Shown piece after piece: positions 1-8,019 of a DNA stretch of 64,000 nt (position 1 is the stretch's first letter; every line of letters starts with the position of its first letter). Position numbers and translations under genes: made by a program. Source of the DNA: DASRLE01 sp963825315. GTDB taxonomy: Bacteria; Verrucomicrobiota; Verrucomicrobiia; Limisphaerales; Palsa-1400. The stretch is from assembly GCA_963825315.1 (NCBI GenBank), contig CAWGST010000002.1, positions 62,001 to 126,000 on the forward strand, written 5' to 3'. The notes under the pieces were generated by a model. It was not told the DNA's origin. It ran no database searches and was given only the letters and a program-made list of their open reading frames with translations.

Positions 1-2
1 AG

Positions 3-1493
3 ATGAATTTCAGGACGCGATTGTATAAACCGGCTTTGCTGGGGTTGGCGGCTATTCTGTTTTGCGTCGTGGCGCAAATGCAGGCGCGGCTCAATGTGGA
101 CCGCAAGGAGCTGGGGTTGACCAAGATGGACCCGCTGGAGAATGCGCCGCCCGCGCTGGCTTTTACGACGGTGGCCCTGGGCGGCTTTCGCGGGCTGATT
201 GCCAACGCCCTTTGGCTGCGCCTGTCCGATTTACAGGAGGAGGACAAGTATTTCGAAATGGTGCAACTGGCCGATTGGATCACCAAGCTCCAGCCGCGCA
301 TGGTGGCGGTCTGGCAATTCCAAGCCTGGAACATGGCCTACAACATCTCGGTCAAGTTCAAGAGCCACGAAGACCGCTGGCATTGGGTGGAGCGGGGCGT
401 TGAATTGTTGCGCGATGAGGGCTTGCATTATAATCCCAATGAAACGCGGCTCTATCGCAACCTTTCCTGGCTTTATCAACATAAAATCGGCGCGTACCTC
501 GATGACGCGCACATGCTTTACAAACTGCGTTGGGCGCAGGAGATGCAGGGCGTCCTGGGCGGCCGGCCGGATTTCAAGGAATTGCTGGATCCGACCACGC
601 CGGAAGCCAGGGAACGGGTGCGCAAGTTGCGGGAGGTTTATAAAATGGACCCGAAAATCGTCCAGCAGGTGGATGAGGAATACGGCCCGTTTGACTGGCG
701 TTTGCCGGACGCCCACGCGGTGTATTGGGCGGAATTGGGCCGCATCCACGGCAGGCCGGAGGACCAGGAAACATTGCGCCGTTCCATCTACCAGAGCCTG
801 CAGGCCATGGGCATTCGCGGAGGCGCCCTTTCCAGCTCGGTGACGAACGTGACGGCGGAGAATTTCATGCTTTGGCCCAATCTTGACCAGGTGCCTGTCA
901 TCAGCGCCACTTATGAAAAAATGATTGCCGAGGAAACCAATAATCCGCGCGGCCTGCAACTGAACATGGAGACGGCCCACAAGAATTTTCTCAAGCAGGC
1001 CATTTATTTGCTCTACGAGGATGGCCGCGAAAAAGAGGCGCAGCATTGGTTCAATTATTTAAAAACCATCTACACCAATGCCTTCGTCGGCAATGAGGCC
1101 AGGATGAGCCTGGAAGATTACGCGGTGAGCCAAATCATCACAGACAATAACGAAACAGACATGAATAAAATCCAGGCCAGCATCCTGGCCATGTTTGACC
1201 GGGAATTCCTTTGCTTGATCATGGACAATGACGCCCAGGCCGCCAACTACAACAATATGGCGAGAAAAATCTGGACCTATTATAACCTGAAAATAAAAGG
1301 CGCCTCCAAAGAACGGCTGGGCTTGACGCCGCTCAATCAATTGCAACAGTTTGTTTTGAACAAGGTCCTGGATCCGAAAAACGGACTGCCGCCGCGGGCC
1401 GCCGCCATTCTGCGCACGAAACTTAATTTGCCGCCGCCGCAAGCGCCTCCGCCCGCCGCCGCGCCAGGCCCTGTCGGCGCTGCGGGGCCTTAG
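3..1493 (+). CDS. conserved membrane-anchored protein of unknown function
   Basis: A 496-residue protein starting with ATG two bases into the window, so its promoter and ribosome site lie outside. One hydrophobic segment at about residues 8-28 looks like a signal anchor, placing the rest outside the cytoplasm. The body is mostly helical and rich in W, Y and aromatic pairs (for example WHWVERGVELLRDEG near residue 127), with a spacing that recalls degenerate TPR helices but no clean repeat. The last 25 residues are a Pro/Ala-rich tail. I recognise no named domain; proteins of this shape are seen in Verrucomicrobia and Planctomycetes. Its stop overlaps the stop of the convergent DUF721 gene by four bases. 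Coding is secure, function is not. Confidence 0.75.
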   Translation: MNFRTRLYKPALLGLAAILFCVVAQMQARLNVDRKELGLTKMDPLENAPPALAFTTVALGGFRGLIANALWLRLSDLQEEDKYFEMVQLADWITKLQPRMVAVWQFQAWNMAYNISVKFKSHEDRWHWVERGVELLRDEGLHYNPNETRLYRNLSWLYQHKIGAYLDDAHMLYKLRWAQEMQGVLGGRPDFKELLDPTTPEARERVRKLREVYKMDPKIVQQVDEEYGPFDWRLPDAHAVYWAELGRIHGRPEDQETLRRSIYQSLQAMGIRGGALSSSVTNVTAENFMLWPNLDQVPVISATYEKMIAEETNNPRGLQLNMETAHKNFLKQAIYLLYEDGREKEAQHWFNYLKTIYTNAFVGNEARMSLEDYAVSQIITDNNETDMNKIQASILAMFDREFLCLIMDNDAQAANYNNMARKIWTYYNLKIKGASKERLGLTPLNQLQQFVLNKVLDPKNGLPPRAAAILRTKLNLPPPQAPPPAAAPGPVGAAGP

Positions 1494-1978
1494 CCTGTTC
1501 GGAACGAAATCCTGGTGATTAAATCCCGACCGAAACTGTTTTGCAGCCGCTCGAGGATTTCCCGGCGGCGATACCGCACAATTTCATCCAGCCACACGCT
1601 GCTGTCCACCGTGACAAACAAGGTGCCTTTGCGAATGCCGGTGGGCCGGGCATGGGCCACGATATTGGGGTCCAGTTGATGATTCCATACTTTGAGAATT
1701 TCCGTTTCCGCCTGCCGGCTGTCCATGCGCAAGCCGGCCAGGACGCGCGGCATGATTTCGGCGGCGGGCCGCGCGGAGGGTTGCCGCGCCTGTTCCGCCG
1801 CGCTCCAATCCCAGCGCCGCCATTGTGCCAGCGCCCGTTGCCGGGCGGTCGGCGCGGGCGCGGCAGGCCGGAAACGGCGATACGGGAACGACTGGTTCAC
1901 GTCTCCACCGTAGCAAAGCGGGGCGCGGCATTCAACGGCAATGATCCAAGGAAACAATGGATTCTCATTGCCCGCCAC
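1490..1978 (-). CDS. DUF721 / DciA-like protein
   Basis: Residues about 85-162 match the DUF721 (DciA) fold: an alpha-helical start (ETEILKVWNHQLDPNIVAHA), then RKGTLFVTVDSSVWLDEI and a final R-rich helix with LQNSFGRDLITRISFR. DciA proteins help load the replicative helicase in bacteria that lack DnaC. The N-terminal 80 residues are Arg/Pro/Ala-rich and probably disordered. The longest frame starts at a GTG at 1978, but a second GTG at 1900 (136 residues, with GGAGAC just before it) is as likely and would avoid overlap with the divergent radC. It ends tail to tail with the preceding gene, overlapping by four bases. Placement beside radC and recA suits a DNA replication and repair neighbourhood. 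Confidence 0.72.
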   Translation of the reverse strand: MAGNENPLFPWIIAVECRAPLCYGGDVNQSFPYRRFRPAAPAPTARQRALAQWRRWDWSAAEQARQPSARPAAEIMPRVLAGLRMDSRQAETEILKVWNHQLDPNIVAHARPTGIRKGTLFVTVDSSVWLDEIVRYRRREILERLQNSFGRDLITRISFRTG

Positions 1979-2007
1979 ACACCTTTCCGGTTAAAACCGC
2001 AGGAGCC

Positions 2008-2718
2008 ATGACGACCGGCACTCGCATCAAAGACCTTCCAAAAAATGAACGGCCACGCGAACGCCTGGCCAAATTGGGCGCGGATGCGCTCAGCCACGCT
2101 GAATTGATTGCCATTCTTTTGCGCACCGGCATGACAGGATTTTCGGCGGTCCAGGTCGCCCAACAAGTGCTTCAAAAATTCAAGTCGCTCGACGCCCTGT
2201 CCCGCGCCTCTTTGGAGGAATTGAAAACCGTCAAGGGCGTTGGCCAGGACAAGGCCATCGCTTTGAAGGCCGCCTTTACCCTTGCCCGGCTCCTGGTCGA
2301 GGAATCGCAGGGAGAAGCGCCCTTGCTCGACAGCCCGGAGCGAATCGCCGACCATTTGCGCGAAGCCAACAGGGCCTACGAAGTGGAACAACTCCAGGCC
2401 GTGCTCCTCAACACGCGGCGCAAACTCATTCGCGTGGAACTCATCTCCCACGGCCTTGTCGATACGATCCTGATCCATCCCCGCGAAGTTTTCAGGAGCG
2501 CCATCGCCGCCAACGCCTCGGCCCTGGTCCTGGTCCACAACCATCCCAGCGGCGACCCGACCCCTTCCGAAGCGGACATCCGGGCGACGCGCGACCTCAT
2601 CCGCGCCGGCCAGCTTTTGAAAATCGAGGTGCTCGATCACATCATTCTCGGCCGGCGCACCGCCGAAAACGGCCGGGATTATGTCTCCTTGCGTGAATTG
2701 GGCTTTTTCAACGCGTGA
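2008..2718 (+). CDS. radC: RadC family JAB/JAMM protein
   Basis: A 236-residue RadC (UPF0758) protein. The N-terminal half carries helix-hairpin-helix-like segments (LKTVKGVGQDKAIALKAA) and the C-terminal half is a JAB1/MPN metalloprotease-like domain with the zinc motif LVHNHPSGDPTPSEAD at about residues 174-189 and the upstream Glu in RRKLIRVELISHG. RadC was once linked to DNA repair, but its biochemical role is unsettled. I chose the ATG at 2008 because AGGAG sits just upstream and because RadC proteins normally begin close to the IKDLPKNERPRERL motif; an in-frame ATG at 1957 would add 17 residues that look like non-coding leader and overlap the divergent DUF721 gene. The next gene, lpxA, begins only seven bases after the stop. 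Confidence 0.93.
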   Translation: MTTGTRIKDLPKNERPRERLAKLGADALSHAELIAILLRTGMTGFSAVQVAQQVLQKFKSLDALSRASLEELKTVKGVGQDKAIALKAAFTLARLLVEESQGEAPLLDSPERIADHLREANRAYEVEQLQAVLLNTRRKLIRVELISHGLVDTILIHPREVFRSAIAANASALVLVHNHPSGDPTPSEADIRATRDLIRAGQLLKIEVLDHIILGRRTAENGRDYVSLRELGFFNA

Positions 2719-2725
2719 AGCAGAA

Positions 2726-3541
2726 ATGATTCATCCCACCGCCATAATTCATCCGGAAGCGCAACTGCACCCGAGCGTTGAGATCGGGCCTTACGCCGTG
2801 ATCGACGGGCATGTTTCCATGGGGCCGGGCTGCCGCGTCGGGCCGCACGTTTATCTGACCGGCCATACGCGCATCGGCGCCAACAACCGCTTTTACGCCG
2901 GGTGCGTCGTGGGCGAGGCCCCGCAAGATGTCAAATACAAGGATGAACCGGCCGAATTGCGCATGGGCGACGACAATCTGGTGCGCGAAGGCGCCACGGT
3001 GCATCGCTCGGCCAAAGTGGGCGAGGCCACCGTCATCGGCTCGAACAATTTTTTGATGGTCAATTCCCACGTCGGGCACAACGTTGTTTTGGGCGACCAT
3101 GTCATTTTGGCCAACGGCGCTTTGCTGGCCGGCCACGTTGAAGTCGGGGACCGCGTCTTCATTTCGGGCAATTGCCTGGTCCATCAATTTGTCCGGGTCG
3201 GCACACTGGCCCTCATGCAGGGCGGCTCGGCCATCAGCCAGGATTTGCCGCCTTACACCGTCGCCCGCTGGGACAATGGCATGTGCGGATTGAATGCCAT
3301 TGGCTTGCGCCGCGCCGGTTTCAGCGCGGACGAACGATTGGAATTGAAGAAGCTTTATCACCAACTCTTCCGCTCCGGGGAAAATTTGTCAGGCGCCGTG
3401 GCCCAAGCCCGCCAGGAGTTCACCAGTGCGCCGGCCAAAGTCCTGCTGGATTTTGTCGCCTCCGCCAAACGCGGCGTCTGCCGGGACGTCAGCATGATGG
3501 CCAGAGGCGGAGGAAAAATTGATGAAGGGAACATTGACTAA
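2726..3541 (+). CDS. lpxA: acyl-ACP--UDP-N-acetylglucosamine O-acyltransferase
   Basis: LpxA transfers an acyl chain from acyl carrier protein to UDP-GlcNAc, the first step of lipid A synthesis in the cytoplasm. The 271 residues show the left-handed beta-helix hexapeptide repeats (IHPTAIIHPEAQLHPSVEIG and onwards), the catalytic His region NSHVGHN at about residues 113-119, the HQFVRVG loop and the helical C-terminal bundle with GLRRAGFSADER. The length is close to the usual 260-270. I start at the ATG at 2726 because the protein there begins with the family's first hexapeptide; a longer frame from 2681 would overlap radC. Finding lpxA without lpxD, fabZ or lpxB beside it is a modest oddity. 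It shows the organism has, or inherited, a lipopolysaccharide-bearing outer membrane. Confidence 0.95.
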   Translation: MIHPTAIIHPEAQLHPSVEIGPYAVIDGHVSMGPGCRVGPHVYLTGHTRIGANNRFYAGCVVGEAPQDVKYKDEPAELRMGDDNLVREGATVHRSAKVGEATVIGSNNFLMVNSHVGHNVVLGDHVILANGALLAGHVEVGDRVFISGNCLVHQFVRVGTLALMQGGSAISQDLPPYTVARWDNGMCGLNAIGLRRAGFSADERLELKKLYHQLFRSGENLSGAVAQARQEFTSAPAKVLLDFVASAKRGVCRDVSMMARGGGKIDEGNID

Positions 3542-3595
3542 ATCCGCCCGCCCGGTGCAAATTCGGGAGCCGTAAAATTTAAACATTCCAATCTT

Positions 3596-4669
3596 ATGCC
3601 GCCAAAAGCCGAAAAAGCCGCCGCCGCCGAACCCAAAACCGCCGATCCTAAAATCTCCGCCACCCGCCAGCGCGATCTGGACGCGGCCATTTCGCACATC
3701 ACCAAAGCCTACGGCGACGGCAGCATTATGCGGCTGGGCGATGCCCGCGCCAAAACAGGCATCGAGGTCATCCCCACCGGCGCGCTCTCCGTGGACCTGG
3801 CCCTGGGCGTCGGCGGCGTGCCGCGCGGCCGGGTGGTCGAGATTTTCGGCCCGGAATCATCCGGCAAAACCACTCTCATGCTCCACGTCATCGCCAACGC
3901 CCAGAAGGCCGGCGGGCTGGCCGCTTTTATCGACGCCGAGCACGCCCTGGACCCCGGCTACGCCAAAAAGCTCGGAGTCAATTTGGACGAATTGCTCGTT
4001 TCCCAGCCGGACAGCGGCGAGGAGGCCTTGAGCATTTGCGAAACCCTGGCCCGTTCCAATGCCCTGGATGTCATTGTGATTGACTCCGTCGCCGCCCTCG
4101 TGCCCAAGGCCGAATTGGAAGGCGAAATGGGCATGGCCACCATGGGCATGCAGGCGCGCCTGATGAGCCAGGCCCTGCGCAAACTCACCGCCATCCTGGC
4201 CAAGTCCAAGACCACCTGCATCTTCACCAATCAATTGCGCGAAAAAGTCGGCATCATGTTCGGCAACCCCGAAACCACGCCGGGCGGCAAGGCCCTCAAG
4301 TTTTACGCCAGCATCCGCATCGACATCCGCCGCCGCGACACGCTCAAGGACGCGGCCGGCGTCGCCGTGGGCAACGCGGTCAAGGTCAAAATCGTCAAGA
4401 ATAAAGTCGCGCCGCCTTTTGCCGAGGCCGAGTTTGAAATCATTTACGACCACGGCATCAACAAGGAAGGGAGCATTATTGAGGTCGGCATCACCCATGG
4501 CGTCGTGGATAAAAAGGGCGCGTGGCTGCAATTCGGGGGCGAGTTGATCGGGCAGGGCAAGGAGGCCGCCCGCCAGGCCCTGGCCGACAAGCCGGAGCTG
4601 GCCCAAAAGATCGTCGCCGCCATCATGGCCAAGCGCAACGAAGCGGCCGCGCCGGTTGCGGCCGCGTAA
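3596..4669 (+). CDS. recA: recombinase RecA
   Basis: A 357-residue RecA, the ATP-dependent strand-exchange protein of homologous recombination and SOS co-protease. Visible landmarks are Walker A GPESSGKT (about residues 84-91), Walker B VIVIDSVAAL (about 160), the L1/L2 DNA loops with GMQARLMSQALRKL and TNQLREKVGIMFGNPETTPGG, and the C-terminal domain ending in an Ala-rich tail. The first 25 residues are a Lys/Ala/Pro-rich extension absent from E. coli RecA. No intein interrupts it. Only 54 bases separate it from lpxA, and I see no recognisable LexA box in that gap. The stop is followed by the accessory island starting near 4.7 kb. Confidence 0.97.
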   Translation: MPPKAEKAAAAEPKTADPKISATRQRDLDAAISHITKAYGDGSIMRLGDARAKTGIEVIPTGALSVDLALGVGGVPRGRVVEIFGPESSGKTTLMLHVIANAQKAGGLAAFIDAEHALDPGYAKKLGVNLDELLVSQPDSGEEALSICETLARSNALDVIVIDSVAALVPKAELEGEMGMATMGMQARLMSQALRKLTAILAKSKTTCIFTNQLREKVGIMFGNPETTPGGKALKFYASIRIDIRRRDTLKDAAGVAVGNAVKVKIVKNKVAPPFAEAEFEIIYDHGINKEGSIIEVGITHGVVDKKGAWLQFGGELIGQGKEAARQALADKPELAQKIVAAIMAKRNEAAAPVAAA

Positions 4670-4716
4670 TTTCACAATTATTGTACTGACCCCTGACCCG
4701 TACAACTGAATCGCAC

Positions 4717-5193
4717 ATGCCATTCTCCGAAGCCGTCAAACTTGAAGCCAAACGACGCTCTGCTTTCCTGTGTGCAGCTTGCCGCAGGCCGTTCGTCGAA
4801 GTTCACCACATCATCCCGCAAGCGGAAGGAGGTCCGGACGATCTCGATAATGCCTGCCCTCTGTGTGCATATTGCCACGACCAAGTTGGAGGGAATCCAG
4901 AAAAACGCAAACAGTTGCGCGAGATGCGGGATTTGCAATGGGAGTTGAACGCAAAACAGGCACAACACCCAGCCACGGTAGAGTTCAACCAAAAGCTCGA
5001 TAATATCCAACTTCATTTAAGTGACTCAGCAAAGGGCCAAGCTGAGCAGCAACAAGCATTGATCGATATTAAGAACCTTATGATTTCACATAACAACACT
5101 TCAAATGTCGCAATTTCACAGGTAAGATCGTTCGCCGATTTGACGGCCGTTACTGGGGTCTGCATTCGACCACCCGACAAAAATGAGGGCTAA
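4717..5193 (+). CDS. HNH endonuclease domain protein
   Basis: A 158-residue protein whose first 60 residues form an HNH nuclease domain: CAAC at about 19-22, VHHIIPQAEGG with the catalytic His pair at about 29-30, the Asn of DDLDNACPLC and the second Cys pair ending in CAYCH. These Cys would bind a structural zinc and the His/Asn/His a catalytic metal. The remainder (about 65-158) is polar and Gln-rich, with a likely coiled coil around QQQALIDIKNLM, and has no clear family. Stand-alone HNH proteins like this occur in phage, restriction and mobile regions, so it fits as the first gene of the accessory island directly after recA. The target DNA and cellular role are unknown. Confidence 0.82.
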   Translation: MPFSEAVKLEAKRRSAFLCAACRRPFVEVHHIIPQAEGGPDDLDNACPLCAYCHDQVGGNPEKRKQLREMRDLQWELNAKQAQHPATVEFNQKLDNIQLHLSDSAKGQAEQQQALIDIKNLMISHNNTSNVAISQVRSFADLTAVTGVCIRPPDKNEG

Positions 5194-5216
5194 CCGCGCT
5201 CACCCCCCTGACGCCC

Positions 5217-5939
5217 ATGAAATAAAATCAACTTGTCAAAGCGATTGATTCGACCAGCCAGCAGTTGCTCGGGCGGGCCACCGCCGCCGTCAATCCATCC
5301 CTCGTCATACGCAACTGGCTCATCGGCGCATACATCGTAGGGTGTGAGCAACGCGGCCAGGACCGGGCCAGATATAGGGCATGTTTGTTGGAAAGACTGA
5401 CGGCGGATTTGGAAAAATGGAACATGAAGGGGCTGGACGACCCTCGTATCTTGCGGGATTGCCGAATCCTTTACAGGCTTTATCCGCAGATTCGGGGGAC
5501 ACTGTCCCGCGAATTCGTGACCAGCCTCAAGCAGATTGCTGAAATAAGCCAGACACTGTCTGACCAATTGAAGAATTCCGCATCACTGATGCGGAAAACC
5601 AAGTTTTCCCAATTTACACTCGAACCGCTGGCTGTCATTCGGCAGGATGAAACAAAGTTATGCTGTGCCCCCTTTGACCTTGATGTGAGCGAGACGAAAG
5701 GCTCCCGTTTGCTGCACACGGGACTGCCCGCTTTACTGTCCAGAAGGCTAAAAGAGCCGCTCAAGATGGAGTTGCAAATTCTTCAGGCGACCGCACCCGT
5801 TTTCAGCCAAGACCGTTTGACCGAAGTACTGGATTGGGAAAAACGAAGGAGCGATTCCCCTATGGTACTCAAGCAATCGGCCGCGCTCACAGATAAACTC
5901 AAGGAGGTTCACAGAGGCCGGCGAGAGGACCGCCTCTAA
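5217..5939 (+). pseudogene. DUF1016 (YhcG-like) N-terminal remnant
   Basis: The frame reads NQLVKAIDSTSQQLLGRATA then VNPSLVIRNWLIGAYIVGCE and LDDPRILRDCRILYRLYPQI, which I recognise as the N-terminal domain of DUF1016/YhcG proteins (about 340-370 residues, normally ending in a PDDEXK nuclease-like domain). Two signs point to decay. The only upstream ATG in frame (5217) meets a TAA after two codons, at 5223, so translation would need a TTG at 5265. Past about 5600 the frame no longer resembles the family, no nuclease domain follows, and its last 190 bases lie opposite the JAB gene on the other strand. Whether the residual 224-codon frame is expressed is unclear. Confidence 0.6.
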
Positions 5940-6254
5940 CGCAACTGCGGAGTTGAGATCTTGTGCGCTGGGTTCGAGCAAATTGTAGATCATCGGGTCC
6001 GGGTTTGGATGGTTGTGAAAGATGAGAACCGAGGTGTACCCGCCACTCCGCGCATGATTGAGGATTCCAGAGGATTCAAGATGTGGGATAACCATCGAGT
6101 TGTCCGGCCCTTTGTTCAGCCAAATAAGGCTCGTCTTTCTCTCCTTCTCGAATGCAACGATATTGCAGGCGGAAAAAGCCGACACTATTCGTAATGAAAA
6201 CGAGCAGGTTTCAGTCCTCATTATTGACACACATTTAGCGTCGTCGTTTTTCAT
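5748..6254 (-). CDS. RadC-like JAB/MPN domain protein
   Basis: A 168-residue reading frame on the minus strand with a JAB/MPN-like metal motif: SVLIFHNHPNPDP followed by PSAQDLNSA, matching the HxHP...S..D pattern of RadC, and then NLLEFICERGRLLEYHR. The Glu expected upstream could be that of VAFEKERKTSLIWLNKG. The start at 6254 (MKNDDAKC) is chosen because the region before it has no family character. It is shorter than chromosomal RadC (about 230 residues) and lacks the helix-hairpin-helix part, like the short RadC-type proteins carried by mobile elements and islands. Its C-terminal 60 codons overlap the decayed DUF1016 frame on the other strand. A minority possibility is that both overlapping frames are eroded. 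Confidence 0.55.
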   Translation of the reverse strand: MKNDDAKCVSIMRTETCSFSLRIVSAFSACNIVAFEKERKTSLIWLNKGPDNSMVIPHLESSGILNHARSGGYTSVLIFHNHPNPDPMIYNLLEPSAQDLNSAVALEAVLSPASVNLLEFICERGRLLEYHRGIAPSFFPIQYFGQTVLAENGCGRLKNLQLHLERLF

Positions 6255-6659
6255 GCGACAGGTTGGAGGCAAAGGGTCAATTGCCCTTGTGTAGTCGCCG
6301 CGCAATTTTAGTGCTCATCCCAGGAGAATGCCGCGCCCAGCCCACTCTGTCCACCAACAAATAAAGTAAAGCCATGAACCCCTTTGCATGAAAGAACAAC
6401 GCAAAGGCCCGAGGACGCGAAGAAATTGGGGACAAGAAATGGGACGTAGCGGCGTCGGCAGAGCGCCGCCAATCAAATAATCGCGGCCAATAAATGCGGC
6501 GGTCTGCCGACGCGCCGCTACGCCGGCAAGCAATGGGCTCAATGTTTATTACGTCTTGAAAGCGTAAAATTGCTTGTTCGGGACTGGCCGAAAAGTGATC
6601 GGAAAAGTGTTGCAATTCCTGATGGACAGAGTAGGGTTTCTAAGTTACGGAGTTTTTTT
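6255..6659. other. gene-free stretch with a strong inverted repeat
   Basis: No convincing coding frame occurs on either strand; the open frames here have no family resemblance and poor composition. The stretch is a junction between the JAB gene (transcribed leftward) and a small gene transcribed rightward, so it should hold their divergent promoters. Its main feature is the inverted repeat at 6445-6522, listed separately. Confidence 0.55.
6445..6522. repeat. REP-like inverted repeat, 25/27-base arms
   Basis: The left arm (6445-6469) begins CGTAGCGGCGTCGGCAG and the right arm (6496-6522) is its reverse complement apart from two extra bases and one mismatch, around a 26-base AT-richer centre. 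The arms are GC-rich and would fold into a long cruciform or RNA hairpin. The form is that of a bacterial repetitive extragenic palindrome pair; only one pair is present in this window. Confidence 0.75.
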
Positions 6660-6878
6660 ATGAAAAGCACTAAACACGTCGTTCATCTCAGCACAAATGT
6701 GGGAACACAGTGCGAACATTGCACCCCGCTGGTTCAGGTCGGGCTTGATGATTTCGCCAAGTCAGTGAACCACTACATTGAAAAGCACGGATACAAGTTG
6801 CTTCATGTGGGCACAGAGACTTCGCATGATTCAGACGGCAGGCCGTGGCATAGCACAGTTGCCTTACTCGGTAAGTGA
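6660..6878 (+). CDS. small protein of unknown function with CxxC
   Basis: A 72-residue protein starting at ATG 6660, with GGAG eight bases upstream (a clearer ribosome site than most genes here). It carries one CEHC pair near residue 18 and two His-rich stretches (VNHYIEKHGYKLLHVGTET and HDSDGRPWHS), so metal binding is possible but unproven. No membrane segment or signal peptide is visible. A longer frame from 6570 exists, but its extra 30 residues run back towards the inverted repeat. I do not recognise the family. It lies in the AT-richer part of the accessory island. Confidence 0.55.
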   Translation: MKSTKHVVHLSTNVGTQCEHCTPLVQVGLDDFAKSVNHYIEKHGYKLLHVGTETSHDSDGRPWHSTVALLGK

Positions 6879-6976
6879 AAGAGCGTTTCCTCTTGACTTG
6901 TGATTGACAGGAGGCGCGAGCATCGGATTTTCGGGTTTGCGCGGTGGTCGTTTCCTGCTAAAAAATACAATCGAGA

Positions 6977-7366
6977 ATGAATTTTGGCGAGTTAATACAC
7001 GAAGCGAGGGATGCTGCCAGTGAGGGCAGGCTATCCTCGAAAAGTGATAAGGAACTAGATGAAATGCTTTCATCTTGTCGCAAGTACTGCGCTTCAACGA
7101 CAGCCCCCCTTGCGCTCGAATATGAGCCAGCAGTTGATGCTCTGCGTGACGAAATAACTCGCAGGTCAAATGAGCGGTTGCACAATGAAACAAAAAAGCA
7201 GCGTGAAGCGGCGATGGAAGAAGCGCGCCGATTAAAGGAGAGCGTCCAACGTCTTGAAAAGCCGCACAAGTTGCATTGGTGGCTGTTGGCAATTGCAGTC
7301 CTGACGGCGATTTTTGCTGGGATTGCCGCGCCGGATGTGATTCTAAAATGGATTCGAGGAAATTAA
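6977..7366 (+). CDS. coiled-coil protein with C-terminal membrane anchor
   Basis: A 129-residue protein of unknown function. Residues about 20-90 are highly charged and helical (NERLHNETKKQREAAMEEAR), giving a probable coiled coil. One hydrophobic segment at about residues 100-120 (WWLLAIAVLTAIFAGIAAPD) would anchor it in the inner membrane with a short KWIRGN tail. There is no signal peptide, so the coiled coil should be cytoplasmic. It sits between the CxxC small protein and the toxin-antitoxin pair, with its own spacing of about 100 bases on the left and 50 on the right. Similar tail-anchored coiled-coil proteins occur in many accessory islands without known roles. Confidence 0.55.
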   Translation: MNFGELIHEARDAASEGRLSSKSDKELDEMLSSCRKYCASTTAPLALEYEPAVDALRDEITRRSNERLHNETKKQREAAMEEARRLKESVQRLEKPHKLHWWLLAIAVLTAIFAGIAAPDVILKWIRGN

Positions 7367-7415
7367 CCCGTTTTAATATGTTGACTGTCTCTTCTTTGCT
7401 GTGTATTTTTCCAAC

Positions 7416-7604
7416 ATGAGCAGAGCGGAAATCATCTCTGAAATACCGAAGCTGTCGCACGAAGCACGGCGGGAAATCATGCGCTGCATCATCCAAGCAG
7501 AGGAAGATGCCGTGACTCTGGCCGAGTGCGACCAACGGGCTCTGGAGCGGTTCCAAATGCTCGACGCCATGGAAGCCGAGGATGAAAAGAACACTGCCCG
7601 GTGA
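7416..7604 (+). CDS. antitoxin of a MazF-type module
   Basis: A 62-residue, acidic, helical protein (MSRAEIISEIPKLSHEARRE at the start, EAEDEKNTAR at the end) immediately before a MazF-like toxin and overlapping it by 23 bases, the usual arrangement of a toxin-antitoxin pair. The start at ATG 7416 follows the small-antitoxin pattern of a short N-terminal helix beginning with an EI..IP.L motif; a GTG at 7401 would add five residues. No clear ribbon-helix-helix or AbrB fold can be assigned by eye. Its job, inferred from position, is to bind and neutralise the toxin and perhaps repress the pair. Confidence 0.65.
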   Translation: MSRAEIISEIPKLSHEARREIMRCIIQAEEDAVTLAECDQRALERFQMLDAMEAEDEKNTAR

Positions 7605-7905
7605 AATATGGTGGGTGGATTTCGGCCTGGCCGCAAAAGTTCGGCCCGCGCTCATTTTAAGTGATTTTCCTGCCGACGACGAATTGGCTTTGCTCGTCGT
7701 CATCCCGCATACCACCGCCGTGCGCGGCAATCGTTGGGAACTCAACGTGCCGAAGCCGTTTCTCAAAAGCCCCGGCGTCTTCCATCTGCAACAGATTCAA
7801 CCCATTTCGCTCGCGCGCTTTGAAGCCCGGCTTGGAGCGTTGTCGCCGGATGAATTCAAACGGGTCAAAGAAACTTTAATTCGGCTTTTGAATCTGGGCG
7901 ATTGA
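7582..7905 (+). CDS. MazF/PemK family toxin
   Basis: A 107-residue member of the MazF/PemK/CcdB-fold family, which are sequence-specific endoribonucleases. The hallmarks are present: the N-terminal PGEIWWVDFG strand, the RPALILSDF strand with its Arg, LLVVIPHTTAVRG with the TT pair and Arg, then HLQQIQPISLARFEARLGAL. The length is typical. It starts inside the antitoxin gene (ATG 7582), consistent with translational coupling. It is the last gene of the island; the stop is followed by a GC-rich inverted repeat and the convergent kdp operon. The RNA cleavage site cannot be predicted from sequence. Confidence 0.85.
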   Translation: MKRTLPGEIWWVDFGLAAKVRPALILSDFPADDELALLVVIPHTTAVRGNRWELNVPKPFLKSPGVFHLQQIQPISLARFEARLGALSPDEFKRVKETLIRLLNLGD

Positions 7906-7970
7906 ACCGGCTCACACTCGACGATGCAACCCGCGATTGAGTGTTTGCGGATGTACGGCGATGAGCCTTC

Positions 7971-7991
7971 AGCGGCCCGTCGTTGGCCGCT
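7971..7991. terminator. GC-rich hairpin between convergent genes
   Basis: AGCGGCC, a seven-base loop, then GGCCGCT, placed between the stop of the mazF-like gene and the stop of kdpC. It could end transcription from both sides, but there is no U-tract on either strand, so this is only a candidate. Confidence 0.35.
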
Positions 7992-8019
7992 CGTGGGGGT
8001 GTCTCACCCTACCAAGAAT

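Noticed and set aside
3542..3595. LexA box before recA
   Set aside because: Neither the GAAC-type nor the CTG-N10-CAG-type palindrome is present in the gap.
6277..6615. A 112-codon minus-strand frame in the island
   Set aside because: Most of it is the translation of the inverted repeat; no family resemblance and no ribosome site.
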